From: Sulfitobacter marinus | GTDB taxonomy: Bacteria; Pseudomonadota; Alphaproteobacteria; Rhodobacterales; Rhodobacteraceae | Direction of reading: 5' to 3' | NCBI RefSeq assembly: GCF_900116285.1 | Contig: NZ_FPAJ01000002.1 | Location: 186,001-250,000, forward strand | Length of the DNA: 64,000 bases | Shown: positions 1 through 8,443 of the stretch, piece after piece | Position numbering within the stretch: position 1 is the first letter of the stretch | Layout: every line of letters starts with the position of its first letter | The notes under the pieces: generated by a model | What the model was told of the DNA's origin: nothing | What the model saw: the letters and a program-made list of their open reading frames with translations, nothing else | The model's database searches: none | Position numbers and translations under genes: made by a program

Positions 1-366
1 ATCGGCCATATAGGTGCTGGCCGTGGCCGCCGTTGCCGCTGAAATGCCGCCGATCACACGGCCCAAAAGCAGCAACCAAATCGACCCGGCCAGTGCCATT
101 AACACATAATCCAAGGCCATCACTGTCAGCGAGGTCAGCAAGATCGGGCGGCGTCCGAACCGGTCGGACAGGCTGCCGACCAAGGGGCTGAACAGGAACT
201 GCATCACCGCAAAGGTGGTTGCCAGAACCCCGCCCCATAGGGCTGCTTGCGATAGATTGGCACCGCGCACTTCTTCGATAAGATCGGGCATGACAGGGAT
301 GATCAGACCGATGCCCATGGAATCGATCATAACAGTCGCAAGGATGAACAACGCCGCCGGTCGCAC
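1..366 (-). CDS. MFS transporter, DHA1/TetA-like (partial, C-terminus beyond window)
   Basis: This is the N-terminal 122 codons of a major facilitator superfamily drug/solute-proton antiporter; the rest lies off the left edge. Two hydrophobic helices are visible, followed by the MFS motif A loop (GSLSDRFGRRP, about residues 56-66) that is typical of the 12-TM DHA1 family including TetA. A GTG start at 366 fits, with AGGAG about nine bases upstream inside the end of pcaB. It is the last gene seen in the minus-strand pca operon, only four bases after pcaB, so it may export or import an aromatic compound or intermediate. The substrate cannot be told from sequence; a tetracycline role is not implied. 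Confidence 0.8.
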   Translation of the reverse strand, partial: MRPAALFILATVMIDSMGIGLIIPVMPDLIEEVRGANLSQAALWGGVLATTFAVMQFLFSPLVGSLSDRFGRRPILLTSLTVMALDYVLMALAGSIWLLLLGRVIGGISAATAATASTYMAD

Positions 367-370
367 CGCG

Positions 371-1696
371 TCAAAGCTCCTGCGCGCGTGTAACGAACGC
401 TTGGGCGTCCACCGCGGCATGGCCCATCTGATGGGCGGGGTCGAACAAGCCTGCCGGCAGCTCCGGGTAGTCGGCACGGGCCAGATCGCCCAAAGGCACC
501 TGCTTGTCCTGTGCGTCACGGCATAATCGTTTGGTCACGGCCTGCGCTTCTGGGCGGGGCATGATTTCGGCCAAGGCGAAGCTCAGCGCTTCGGCGTGGA
601 TCAGACCCGGCCCGCCCGTCAGTGCGTTGTGCATCTGAACCGGATGCGGGGCGATACCGTCGATCAGGGTTTTCGCATGTTGCAAGCCTGATGCCAGACA
701 CAGTGCCAGTTGCGGCACGGCCATCCATTCCGCAAACCACGCCCCGCCATCGCGCTGATGTTGATGCGCCGCGGCCGCCTGTAAAGTGGCGCGTTGGCCG
801 GTGAATTGATGCCCAAGCGCGATGATGGCTGACGGCCCTACGGGGTTTTGCTTCTGTGGCATGGTCGATGATGCACCGGGCGCACCAAGGGCAATTTCCC
901 CGATCCCGGTCGCAGTCAGCCCCATCATGGATTGCGCCATATGCGACAGCGTCGCCATAACGCGCCCTTGCCAATCAGCGATGCGCAGGACCGGACCGCG
1001 ATCCACATGCCAGCTGCGTTTGGGGTCATTCAGGCCAAGCGCCTTGGCCAGTGCGGCGCGGGTTTCGGCGGCTTTGGGTCCAAGCGCAGAACCGGTGCCC
1101 GCGGCACCTGACAGGGACACGAACAGAGATGTGGTACGCAGGGAATCTAACTCCTCGACCGCGTCGATCAGCGGCATACCCCATTCCGCCAACACCGCGC
1201 CCCAGCTGGTGGGCGTGGCGTGCTGCCCATAGGTACGTGCGGGCAGGGGCAGGGTTTTGTGATCCTCAGCCGCCGCCGCAAGAGATGCAATGAGGGCGCG
1301 CAGGTCGGTTTCGGCCAGCACCAATGCCTGACGCAGGCGCAGCATCAGCGCGGTGTCGATGATGTCTTGGCTGGTCGCCCCCCAATGAACGTGCTGCGCA
1401 AATTCGGGGGCCTGCATTTCGGCGCGGAACTGCGCCAGCAGCCCCGGTACGCTGACCCCGTTTTCGCCCGTTGCTTTTGCGATGGCACCGGGATCGACCT
1501 GAATTTCGAGCGACGCGCGGTGGATCGCCGCCGCGCTCATCTCGGGGATCACGCCAAGCGCGCCTTGCACCTTGGCCAGCGCCCCCTCGACCAGCAACAT
1601 GGCGCGCACCGCAGCCGTGTCTGAGAACAGACGCCCGGCATCCCCCGTCGGGAAAAGCAGCGCATAAAGGGGGCTGTCGAAAACGCTGGCGGCCAT
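371..1696 (-). CDS. pcaB: 3-carboxy-cis,cis-muconate cycloisomerase
   Basis: Cytoplasmic enzyme of the protocatechuate branch of the beta-ketoadipate pathway; it lactonises 3-carboxy-cis,cis-muconate to 4-carboxymuconolactone. It belongs to the fumarase/aspartase superfamily. The signature GASSTMPQKQNP lies at about residues 274-285, and the conserved HWGATSQD (104-111) and RTYGQHATPTSWG (154-166) blocks line the active site. The 441-aa length is normal for the bacterial family. ASL or PurB are unlikely because of these CMLE-like blocks and the adjacent pcaD. It lies three bases downstream of a hydrolase gene and is followed by the MFS gene, so it is co-transcribed. Confidence 0.93.
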   Translation of the reverse strand: MAASVFDSPLYALLFPTGDAGRLFSDTAAVRAMLLVEGALAKVQGALGVIPEMSAAAIHRASLEIQVDPGAIAKATGENGVSVPGLLAQFRAEMQAPEFAQHVHWGATSQDIIDTALMLRLRQALVLAETDLRALIASLAAAAEDHKTLPLPARTYGQHATPTSWGAVLAEWGMPLIDAVEELDSLRTTSLFVSLSGAAGTGSALGPKAAETRAALAKALGLNDPKRSWHVDRGPVLRIADWQGRVMATLSHMAQSMMGLTATGIGEIALGAPGASSTMPQKQNPVGPSAIIALGHQFTGQRATLQAAAAHQHQRDGGAWFAEWMAVPQLALCLASGLQHAKTLIDGIAPHPVQMHNALTGGPGLIHAEALSFALAEIMPRPEAQAVTKRLCRDAQDKQVPLGDLARADYPELPAGLFDPAHQMGHAAVDAQAFVTRAQEL

Positions 1697-1699
1697 GTG

Positions 1700-2410
1700 T
1701 TACCTCTTGAGGATCGTATCAATAATCTGCGCCAGCCCTTTGGGGGCAGCAAAGAAGGGCGAATGCCCGGTGGACATCTCATAGACATCCGCGCTTGGCC
1801 AGTCTTTGGTCATTGTCACCTGGTAGGCGGGCGGAATGGTTTGATCATTCATACAGCGGATATAGCTGCGCGGCTTGGCGTCGGCACGGGCCGTATCAGG
1901 CAACGCTTTGGTTGTGGGGGCCACGGCTTGCGCGCACAATAGCGGGTTGGCGAAATCGGCAACACCTTCGGGGCAATCGTTATAGAACAACCCTTCGGTC
2001 ATGGTCGGATCAAGGGTAAAGCTTTTGCCATCCTCGCGCATCCGGACTGCAGGCATCAGCGGTTGGCTGGGGGCCTGTTTGCGCATGTCGGCCAGTGTCA
2101 GGCCTGGGGCGGCGACATAGGCGCATAGGTAGATAAGCCGTGCCATTGCGTCAGGGTCCTTTTGAGCGGCTGCACTGATCACAAAGCCGCCCATGGAATG
2201 GCTCAAGACAACGGTGTCTGGCGTGCATGCTGCCAGCACAGCGTTGGCATAGCTGTCCAGCGTGACGTCATTCACGGGTGTCTGATCGGCCCCATGGCTG
2301 GGCAGGTCAATGGCGCGGGGGCTGTGGCCTAGCGCTGTCAGTTCGGGAATCAGATCGCGCCAGCACCATGCGCCGTGGCACGACCCGTGAACCAAAAGTA
2401 TATCAGACAT
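1700..2410 (-). CDS. alpha/beta fold hydrolase (esterase-like)
   Basis: A 236-aa single-domain alpha/beta hydrolase. The N-terminal HGSCHGAWCW loop (8-17) resembles the oxyanion region of plant methylesterase and salicylate-esterase-like proteins. The nucleophile elbow is SHSMGG with Ser72, a variation on the usual GHSMGG. A late Asp (NDQTIPP) and the C-terminal STGHSPF His complete a likely catalytic triad. The gene overlaps pcaD by eight bases and precedes pcaB by three, so it is translationally coupled within the operon. It could hydrolyse an ester that feeds aromatic catabolism; this is inference from context only, and the substrate is unknown. Confidence 0.85.
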   Translation of the reverse strand: MSDILLVHGSCHGAWCWRDLIPELTALGHSPRAIDLPSHGADQTPVNDVTLDSYANAVLAACTPDTVVLSHSMGGFVISAAAQKDPDAMARLIYLCAYVAAPGLTLADMRKQAPSQPLMPAVRMREDGKSFTLDPTMTEGLFYNDCPEGVADFANPLLCAQAVAPTTKALPDTARADAKPRSYIRCMNDQTIPPAYQVTMTKDWPSADVYEMSTGHSPFFAAPKGLAQIIDTILKR

Positions 2411-3191
2411 GTCCGACGCTTTTCAGGAAATCGGTTAGCACTTGCGCGTATTCCACTGGGTTCTCGACGCAGGGCAGATGGCCGGTTTTGCGGATGATGT
2501 GAAACTTTGACCCGGGGATCAGATCGACAGTTTCACGCACCAGATCGGGCGGGGTCGAGCCGTCTTCGGACCCTGCGATGCCCAGACACGGCAGACGCAA
2601 TCCCGCCGTTGGCGTGTAGAAATCCGTGCCGGAAATCGCGGCAGAGCAGCCCGCATAGCCGTCGTTTTCCTGACGGGTCACCATATTGCGCCACAGCTCA
2701 AGCTCGGGCGTGGCGCGGAAATCGGCGGCGAACCAGCGCTCCATTATCGCGTCCGCAAGGCTTTCGATGCCGTTTTCCTGAACCGCTTTGATACGATCCG
2801 CCCACATTTCAGGGGTGCCGATCTTGGCCGCGGTATTGGACAGAACCATCGCGCGGATCAGGTCCAGCCGTTTGGTCGCCAGCCCTTGGGCGATCATGCC
2901 GCCAATCGACAGACCGACAAATACACTGTCTTTGACGCCCAGAAAATCCATCAGTTTTTCGGTGTCCGAGACAAGAGCGCCCATCGAATAGGGCGCAGGC
3001 GGACATGTCGAAAGACCATGCCCGCGTTTATCAAACCTGATAATCCGCAACCCCTTGGGCAGCAGTGGCAGGATCGGATCCCAAAGGCGCATGTCAGTGC
3101 CAAGTGAATTTGCGAACACAACCGGCGCGCCATCATCAGGGCCATCCACTCGGTAATGCAGGCGGACATCGCCAGTATCAAACAGCTTCAT
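2403..3191 (-). CDS. pcaD: 3-oxoadipate enol-lactonase
   Basis: Hydrolyses 3-oxoadipate enol-lactone to 3-oxoadipate, the step where the catechol and protocatechuate branches merge. At 262 aa it has the usual PcaD length. It shows the N-terminal HYRVDG and FANSLGTDMRLWD blocks, FDKRGHG at 53-59, and the nucleophile elbow GLSIGG with Ser95; a late catalytic His is in KTGHLPCVE. The start at 3191 is chosen because the protein family begins near MKLFDTG and AAGGA lies just upstream; a longer in-frame reading exists but has no support. pcaC, pcaG, pcaH, pcaI and pcaJ are not in the window, so the pathway genes are split in this genome. Confidence 0.9.
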   Translation of the reverse strand: MKLFDTGDVRLHYRVDGPDDGAPVVFANSLGTDMRLWDPILPLLPKGLRIIRFDKRGHGLSTCPPAPYSMGALVSDTEKLMDFLGVKDSVFVGLSIGGMIAQGLATKRLDLIRAMVLSNTAAKIGTPEMWADRIKAVQENGIESLADAIMERWFAADFRATPELELWRNMVTRQENDGYAGCSAAISGTDFYTPTAGLRLPCLGIAGSEDGSTPPDLVRETVDLIPGSKFHIIRKTGHLPCVENPVEYAQVLTDFLKSVGHV

Positions 3192-3213
3192 GGGGTAGGG
3201 TCCTTTGTATTGG

Positions 3214-4185
3214 TCACGTGAGGGTGGCAAGGGCGCGGGCGAACATATCGGCATCCACGTTCCCGCCGGAAATCGTAACGATGACATCATCGCCCTCAAT
3301 CTGATCGCGCCGGAACAGGGCCGCCGCTAGGGCAATTGCTCCGCCGGGTTCAGCGACGAGCTTGAGCCGGTTGAAGGCGTGGGCGACGGCTTGCAGCGCT
3401 TCGTCATCTGTGGCGACGAGGCCGGGACCACACAGCCGTTGCATGATTGGAAAGGTAATATTGCCGGGTTGCGGCGTGACGATCGCATCGCAGAGTGATC
3501 CGGACAGGGCAGGGTTGCGCGCAATGCTGCCTTGGGCCAGTGACCGCGCAACATCATCAAATCCGGCAGGTTCGGCAGGGCGCGCCCGCAGGCTGGGGGC
3601 GTCAGCCTCAAGTGCCAGCGCGATCCCCGAGGTCAGCCCGCCGCCACCGCAACAGACGATCACATCGGCGGATGTTATGCCCAGCTCGGCGGCTTGCTTT
3701 GCAATCTCAAGGCCGGTGGTGCCTTGCCCCGCAATCACCTGCGCATCGTCGAATGGTTTGATCAGGCTTAGCCCGCGTTCAGCCGCCAGTTTGGCACCGA
3801 TGGCATCACGGTTTTCGTTTGCGCGATCATACAACACCACCTCGGCCCCGAGGGCGCGGGTGTTATCGATTTTCAGCCGTGGCGCATCGGATGGCATGAT
3901 GATGACAGCAGGCACCCCGTGCCTTTGGGCGGCCAAAGCGACACCCTGCGCGTGGTTGCCACTGGAGAACGCAATCACGCCCTTGGCGCGGGTATCAGGG
4001 TCCAGGGCCGACAGCGCCGACCAGCCGCCGCGAAACTTGAAACTGCCTGTGTGTTGCAGACATTCAGGCTTTACCCAGACACGACGGCCTGCGATTTCAT
4101 CCAGAAACGGGGAATTCAGCAGTGGCGTGCGTCGGGCATGACCCTCAAGGCGGGCAGCAGCAGCGCGGATCATCTCTATATTCAT
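3214..4185 (-). CDS. threonine/serine dehydratase-like PLP enzyme
   Basis: Fold-type II PLP enzyme of 323 aa, the length of catabolic threonine dehydratases, serine racemases and hydroxyaspartate dehydratases, and without the C-terminal ACT-like regulatory domain of biosynthetic IlvA. The PLP lysine is Lys50 in GSFKFRG. The substrate loop SSGNHAQG is at 74-81, and the phosphate-binding CGGGGL loop at about 179-184. The start at 4185 overlaps the upstream hydrolase stop in an ATGA arrangement; extension upstream would run into that gene. It probably deaminates a hydroxy-amino acid; which one (L-Thr, L-Ser, a hydroxyaspartate) cannot be decided. Confidence 0.85.
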   Translation of the reverse strand: MNIEMIRAAAARLEGHARRTPLLNSPFLDEIAGRRVWVKPECLQHTGSFKFRGGWSALSALDPDTRAKGVIAFSSGNHAQGVALAAQRHGVPAVIIMPSDAPRLKIDNTRALGAEVVLYDRANENRDAIGAKLAAERGLSLIKPFDDAQVIAGQGTTGLEIAKQAAELGITSADVIVCCGGGGLTSGIALALEADAPSLRARPAEPAGFDDVARSLAQGSIARNPALSGSLCDAIVTPQPGNITFPIMQRLCGPGLVATDDEALQAVAHAFNRLKLVAEPGGAIALAAALFRRDQIEGDDVIVTISGGNVDADMFARALATLT

Positions 4186-5006
4186 GTCATGGCCTCTATC
4201 CATTTGTGCAGGGCCGCGACCGCTTCGGGTTCGTCCAGAAACGGGATATGCCCGCGTCCCGGCACGCGGCCCACGATCATGTCGGGGCGGCGTCTTTCCA
4301 TTTCTGCCAGTGTCTCTTCGCTCAGCAGGTTTGAATTCAGCCCTCGAATACACGCCACTGGCAGCCCTTCAAGCGCATCGAAATAGGGCCACAGATCGGG
4401 CGATGGGGCACTGAACGCCTTGGCCACCGCATCGCGCAGGTGTTTGTCATAGGTGATTTTTAGGCCTGCATCGGTCTGAGTGTAATGCTTGACCGCTTCT
4501 TCCATCCAGCGGCTGTCTGGCACGCCCTTAAAATCAGGAAACAGACCGGGCATGGCGGTGGCCAATTCGGCGTGGGATTTAGCGGCAGGGTTGCGGCCGA
4601 TAAATTGCATGATGTCATCCAGCCCCATCGTTTCAATATGCGGCCCCACATCATTGAACGCCACGCCCAGCAGGCGGTCCTTGGCCCCCATCGCCAAGCC
4701 CATTGCGTTCAACCCACCGCGCGAGGTGCCAAGGATCGCAACTTTATCCAGCCCCAGATGGGCCAGCAATTCCAATGCGTCGCGGCATTCAACAGGGGGT
4801 GAATAATGCGACCAGTCAGGATCGAAATCCGATTGCCCCCGCCCGCGATAATCCATCTTGATCAGACGGTTGCCCGCCAGATGCGGCGTAACATAATCGA
4901 AGTCAGCCGTGGTGCGTGTCAGCCCAGCCAAACACAATATAGGCAGGCCCGTGCCCTCGTCGCTGTAATACAGGTTAAGCCCGTCGGAAGAGGTGAAATG
5001 CGGCAT
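4182..5006 (-). CDS. alpha/beta hydrolase
   Basis: A 274-aa alpha/beta hydrolase with the strand/loop pattern LPILCLAGLT (21-30), DYRGRGQSD (52-60), the nucleophile elbow GTSRGG with Ser95, and a late His in GRGHIPFLDEPE. The GTSRGG elbow and CLAGLTR loop match a group common in Rhodobacteraceae often labelled simply alpha/beta hydrolase. Its start codon shares one base with the stop of the preceding dehalogenase and its stop overlaps the next gene by four bases, so translation is coupled along the operon. The substrate is unknown; no lid-domain feature points to a specific ester or lactone. Confidence 0.85.
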   Translation of the reverse strand: MPHFTSSDGLNLYYSDEGTGLPILCLAGLTRTTADFDYVTPHLAGNRLIKMDYRGRGQSDFDPDWSHYSPPVECRDALELLAHLGLDKVAILGTSRGGLNAMGLAMGAKDRLLGVAFNDVGPHIETMGLDDIMQFIGRNPAAKSHAELATAMPGLFPDFKGVPDSRWMEEAVKHYTQTDAGLKITYDKHLRDAVAKAFSAPSPDLWPYFDALEGLPVACIRGLNSNLLSEETLAEMERRRPDMIVGRVPGRGHIPFLDEPEAVAALHKWIEAMT

Positions 5007-5692
5007 CAGACACCTGCTAGCGCTGGTATTTCAGTAAGTTCGTTGAGGATGTTTACGGGGCGCCAAGGCATGCGGTCAACCGGCTCTGCGTTGCGATTCA
5101 CCCAAGCAGTTGTAAACCCGTATCCGGTTGCAGCCGCAGCATCCCAGCCATTTGACGACACAAACAAAACCTCGTCTTTGGCGCAGCCGAAATGCTGGCT
5201 GACCAAATCATAGACCCGCGCATCGGGTTTAAAGACACCAACGCTTTCGACAGATAACAGCGCATCCAGATATTCCTGAATCCCTGCGGAGTTCACGGCC
5301 CCCTCCAGCATCTGGGGTGATCCGTTCGACAAGATCGCAGTATTCAGCCCAGCTTCTTTCAACTGGTGCAGCATTGCGGGGACTTCTGGATAGGCTTGAA
5401 GTTCCCAATACAGCGCCAACAGACGTGCCCGTAGGGCGGGATCATCAGCATGCCCTGTTTTCTCAAGCGCCCAGTCCAAGGCATTTTGGGTGACCTCCCA
5501 AAAATCGACATGGGTGCCTGTGACAGCGCGCAGCCATGAATAGCCAAGCTGTTTTTGCCGCCAATGCTCCGCAACCTGAGGCCAGCTCTCCTTGAGCGCA
5601 GAAAAATCCGGCTCGATCGCAGCTTGACGTGCGGCAGATGTCACATCGAATAATGTGCCATAAGCGTCAAAAACACAGGTGGTAATTGGCAT
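5006..5692 (-). CDS. haloacid dehalogenase type II (HAD superfamily)
   Basis: A 228-aa L-2-haloacid dehalogenase-like hydrolase. HAD motif I is FDAYGTLFD with nucleophile Asp9. Motif II SNGSP is at about residues 118-122, motif III has the Lys of FKPDARVY, and motif IV has SSNGWDAAAA, which contains the Asn and Asp seen in true type II haloacid dehalogenases. The start at 5692 has a GGGAGGG ribosome-binding site; in-frame sequence upstream lies in the divergent promoter region and is not coding. It is the first gene of the seven-gene minus-strand operon that ends in pcaB and the MFS gene. Action on small halocarboxylic acids is likely from family knowledge but untested. Confidence 0.87.
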   Translation of the reverse strand: MPITTCVFDAYGTLFDVTSAARQAAIEPDFSALKESWPQVAEHWRQKQLGYSWLRAVTGTHVDFWEVTQNALDWALEKTGHADDPALRARLLALYWELQAYPEVPAMLHQLKEAGLNTAILSNGSPQMLEGAVNSAGIQEYLDALLSVESVGVFKPDARVYDLVSQHFGCAKDEVLFVSSNGWDAAAATGYGFTTAWVNRNAEPVDRMPWRPVNILNELTEIPALAGV

Positions 5693-5878
5693 CGGACCCT
5701 CCCTTGGAATGCACAATTTCGAGAGTGGCACGGGTGAGGAGGACAGAAAAGGCCGAAAACTAGCCCAATAAGGGTTTACGCCAGCGCGCAGGCTTGAAAC
5801 ACTGGCCAGTGAACCCCAGAGCACCCGCGCAGACACGCGGCCTCTTGCACTTATACCCCATCCATATTGGAGATTGTT

Positions 5879-6307
5879 ATGACGCAGGTTAAATCCGGCG
5901 ATACCGTTGCTATTCATTATACAGGCACGCTGCTGGACGGCAGCACCTTTGACAGTTCCGCCGGACGCGATCCGTTGGAATTCGTTGTCGGTTCGGGCCA
6001 GATCATTCCCGGCCTCGACGTGGCGCTGCCCGGGATGGAGGTCGGCGACAAGAAAGTTGTCAAAATTGCCAGCGAAGACGCCTATGGCCCGCTGAACCCC
6101 GAAATGCGCCAGGCCGTGCCGCGCGAAGGTATCCCAGCCGATATCCCGCTTGAAGTTGGTACACAGTTGCAGATGCAAACACCCGATGGCCAAGCCATGC
6201 CTGTTATGGTGGTTGAAGTGGACGATGCGACAGTGACCTTGGATGCAAACCATCCTTTGGCGGGCAAAGACCTGCAATTTGACATTGAGCTGATGAAAAT
6301 CGCCTGA
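5879..6307 (+). CDS. FKBP-type peptidyl-prolyl cis-trans isomerase, SlyD-like
   Basis: A 142-aa cytoplasmic prolyl isomerase/chaperone. The FKBP core (residues 1-68 and about 121-142) is interrupted by an insert-in-flap segment (about 70-120), the SlyD arrangement; the hallmark ending NHPLAGKDLQFDI is present. It lacks the His/Cys-rich metal-binding tail of enterobacterial SlyD. ATG 5879 is preferred over an upstream in-frame TTG at 5867, because the TTGGAG containing that TTG serves as the Shine-Dalgarno for the ATG. The gene is divergent from the dehalogenase operon and is followed by three hairpins. Confidence 0.9.
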   Translation: MTQVKSGDTVAIHYTGTLLDGSTFDSSAGRDPLEFVVGSGQIIPGLDVALPGMEVGDKKVVKIASEDAYGPLNPEMRQAVPREGIPADIPLEVGTQLQMQTPDGQAMPVMVVEVDDATVTLDANHPLAGKDLQFDIELMKIA

Positions 6308-6316
6308 TTTTTCAAT

Positions 6317-6387
6317 GCCAGCGCGGGACATCCTGCGCTGGCGACGGAAAATTCAAATTTTCCGGTACGGAGTTTTCGAAAACTCCG
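6317..6387. repeat. Triple hairpin cluster after the FKBP gene, including a dual-palindrome repeat element
   Basis: Three inverted repeats follow one another. GCCAGCGC (6317-6324) pairs with GCGCTGGC (6335-6342). CGGAAAATT (6345-6353) pairs with AATTTTCCG (6356-6364). A perfect 20-bp palindrome, CGGAGTTTTC plus GAAAACTCCG, lies at 6368-6387. The second and third form a two-hairpin unit joined by a GTA spacer, and a related unit in inverse orientation is found at 42694-42739. There is no long T-run, so Rho-independent termination is uncertain; mRNA 3'-end protection is another option. Confidence 0.7.
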
Positions 6388-6459
6388 GCGACGGCCGATA
6401 GGGCTGCTGTTTAAAAGAAACCGCTCGAATAGCGCGGCGTTGCACAGTAAGCAGCGTCT

Positions 6460-7572
6460 ATGAACCCAGATACCAGCTTTGATATATTCCTCGTTTCGAC
6501 GCCCGGCCTAGAAGACGTGCTCTTGGCCGAGGTCGTGGAAAAAGGCTTTGCTAATCCGACGCTCTCACCCGGTGGTGTGACGGTGCAGGGCGGCTGGCCC
6601 GAGGTCTGGCGCGCCAATCTTGAACTGCGTGGGGCGTCCCGCGTCTTGGCGCGGATCGGGTCCTTTATGGCGTTCCATCTGGCGCAGCTTGATAAACGCG
6701 CGCGCAAATTCCCTTGGGGGGATGTGCTGCGCGCCGATGTGCCCTTGCGGGTTCAGGTGACAACCAAAGCGTCCAAAATATACCATGCGGGTGCCGCGAC
6801 CCAGCGGATCGAAACAGCCCTGCGCGAAAGCCTTGGTGCGACGATCTCACCCGAGGCGGCGCTCGTCCTCAAGGTGCGCATTGACGACAACGTCGTAACG
6901 CTCAGCCTAGATACCTCAGGCGAATCTTTGCACAAGCGCGGTCACAAGGAAGCCATCGGCAAAGCTCCGATGCGCGAAACCTTGGCATCCCTGCTGCTGC
7001 GGCAAGCGGGCTATACTGGAACCGAAACGGTCGTGGACCCGATGTGCGGGTCAGGCACATTTGTGATCGAGGCGGCCGAGATCGCCATGGGCGTGAACCC
7101 GGGCCGCAGCCGCAGCTTTGCCTTTGAAAACCTTGCCAGCTTTGACCCCGAACTATGGGAAGAAATACGCGCTAAACCGCCTCAGGCGACCGACCTGCGG
7201 TTCTACGGATCAGACCGCGACGCGGGTGCCATCCGGATGAGCCGCACCAATGCTGAACGCGCCGGTGTCGCTGATGTGGTGCATTTTGAAAACCATGCAG
7301 CGGGCGAACTTACTCCGCCTGACGGCCCACCGGGCCTCGTGATCGTGAACCCACCCTATGGCGGGCGCATCGGCAACAAAAAACTGCTCTATCCGCTTTA
7401 TGGCACGCTGGGCCAAACGCTCCTGACCCGTTTCAAGGGCTGGCGCGTCGGCCTTGTCACGTCTGAGCCACCACTGGCCAAAGCAACGGGACTACCGTGG
7501 AAACCCCAAGGCCCCGCGATTGCCCATGGCGGCATGAAGGTCTGGTTCTACCAAACCCCACCGCTACGCTAA
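6460..7572 (+). CDS. THUMP-domain class I SAM-dependent RNA methyltransferase (RlmL/RlmK-N family)
   Basis: A 370-aa protein with an N-terminal THUMP-type RNA-binding region (about 45-155) and a Rossmann methyltransferase domain. The SAM loop DPMCGSGT is at 193-200 and the catalytic amino-methyltransferase motif NPPYG at 297-301. This matches the family of N2-guanine 23S rRNA methyltransferases (RlmL N-terminal module, YpsC), often mislabelled as N6-adenine DNA methylase. It lacks the C-terminal RlmK half of the enterobacterial fusion. The target base is probably 23S rRNA G2445 by family analogy; that is inference. Confidence 0.85.
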   Translation: MNPDTSFDIFLVSTPGLEDVLLAEVVEKGFANPTLSPGGVTVQGGWPEVWRANLELRGASRVLARIGSFMAFHLAQLDKRARKFPWGDVLRADVPLRVQVTTKASKIYHAGAATQRIETALRESLGATISPEAALVLKVRIDDNVVTLSLDTSGESLHKRGHKEAIGKAPMRETLASLLLRQAGYTGTETVVDPMCGSGTFVIEAAEIAMGVNPGRSRSFAFENLASFDPELWEEIRAKPPQATDLRFYGSDRDAGAIRMSRTNAERAGVADVVHFENHAAGELTPPDGPPGLVIVNPPYGGRIGNKKLLYPLYGTLGQTLLTRFKGWRVGLVTSEPPLAKATGLPWKPQGPAIAHGGMKVWFYQTPPLR

Positions 7573-7599
7573 GCGCAGCGCCCTATTTCCAAATGGTCT

Positions 7600-7628
7600 G
7601 AAATCCCGGGGTCCGGGGCAGCGCCTCG
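7600..7628. repeat. Degenerate copy of the GC-rich intergenic repeat
   Basis: The short gap between two convergent genes (the methyltransferase and fabI) carries CCCGGGGTCCGGGGC followed by GCGCCTCGG. This resembles the GGGGGTCCGGGGGC...GCCCCCGG core found at 17417, 22531, 39264 and 48394. It probably folds as a bidirectional 3'-end hairpin. This copy is weaker than the others. Confidence 0.4.
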
Positions 7629-7642
7629 GTCCGCCAGTACCG

Positions 7643-8434
7643 TCAAAGATGCTCGGCCTGTGGCATTCCCAGCACATGAAACCCGCCATCAACGCGAATG
7701 ATCTCGCCCGTGGTGCAGGCCCCCGCATCCGACGCCAGATAGACGGCCGTGCCACCCACAGCGTCAAGCGTGGCGTTTGACCGCAACGGCGCGTTCATAT
7801 CGGTGTGCTTGTAGGTCTTGCGCGCCCCGCCGATTGCGGCACCGGCAAGGGTTTTCATCGGGCCCGGGCTGATCGCATTTACGCGGATGCCTTCTGGCCC
7901 CAGATCATTCGCCAGATAGCGTGTCGCGGACTCCAATGCTGCCTTGGCAACACCCATCACGTTGTAGTTCGGCACAACGCGGTTTGATCCTTGATAGGTG
8001 AGCGTCATCAAGGTGCCGCCGTTTTCGACCATCAAGGGATGGGCGCGGCGAGCGATTTCGATAAACGAATAGGCCGAGATATCCAGCGAATGTTTGAAAT
8101 TCTCGCGGCTGGTGTTCAGGAACCGGCCCGTCAGTTCGGATTTGTCGGAAAACGCGATGGCGTGAACCACGAAATCAATCGTGGGCCACCGTGCGCCAAG
8201 CTGTTCGAATGCGGCATCCAAGGACGCATCATCGGTCACATCCACATCGACCATGAAATCCGACCCGACGCTTTCGGCCAGTGGTTTCAAACGCGAGCCA
8301 AAGGCCTCGCCCTGATAGGTGAATGCCAGTTCGGCACCGGCCTCGGCCATTGCTTTTGCAATGCCCCATGCGATGGAACGTTCATTCGCGACGCCCATAA
8401 TCAGGCCGCGTTTTCCCTTAAGTAGATCTGACAT
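7643..8434 (-). CDS. fabI: enoyl-[acyl-carrier-protein] reductase (NADH), FabI type
   Basis: Catalyses the last reduction of each fatty acid elongation cycle in the cytoplasm. It is a 263-aa short-chain dehydrogenase fold with the FabI-specific nucleotide loop GVANERSIAWGIA (14-26). The FabI catalytic spacing Tyr-x6-Lys is present as Tyr157 and Lys164, in YNVMGVAK. FabI is the triclosan target family. The gene starts nine bases after fabB, so it is the third gene of the fabA-fabB-fabI operon. There may be other enoyl reductases in the genome; this one is clearly FabI. Confidence 0.95.
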   Translation of the reverse strand: MSDLLKGKRGLIMGVANERSIAWGIAKAMAEAGAELAFTYQGEAFGSRLKPLAESVGSDFMVDVDVTDDASLDAAFEQLGARWPTIDFVVHAIAFSDKSELTGRFLNTSRENFKHSLDISAYSFIEIARRAHPLMVENGGTLMTLTYQGSNRVVPNYNVMGVAKAALESATRYLANDLGPEGIRVNAISPGPMKTLAGAAIGGARKTYKHTDMNAPLRSNATLDAVGGTAVYLASDAGACTTGEIIRVDGGFHVLGMPQAEHL

Positions 8435-8443
8435 GTGCTGTCC

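Noticed and set aside
1-366. Tetracycline resistance gene
   Set aside because: Motif A alone places it in the DHA1 group; with the pca operon context, and two-thirds of the protein missing, a specific drug cannot be claimed.
5693-6331. N-terminal extension of the dehalogenase frame by over 200 codons
   Set aside because: It would be antisense to the FKBP gene and skip the good ribosome-binding site at 5692.
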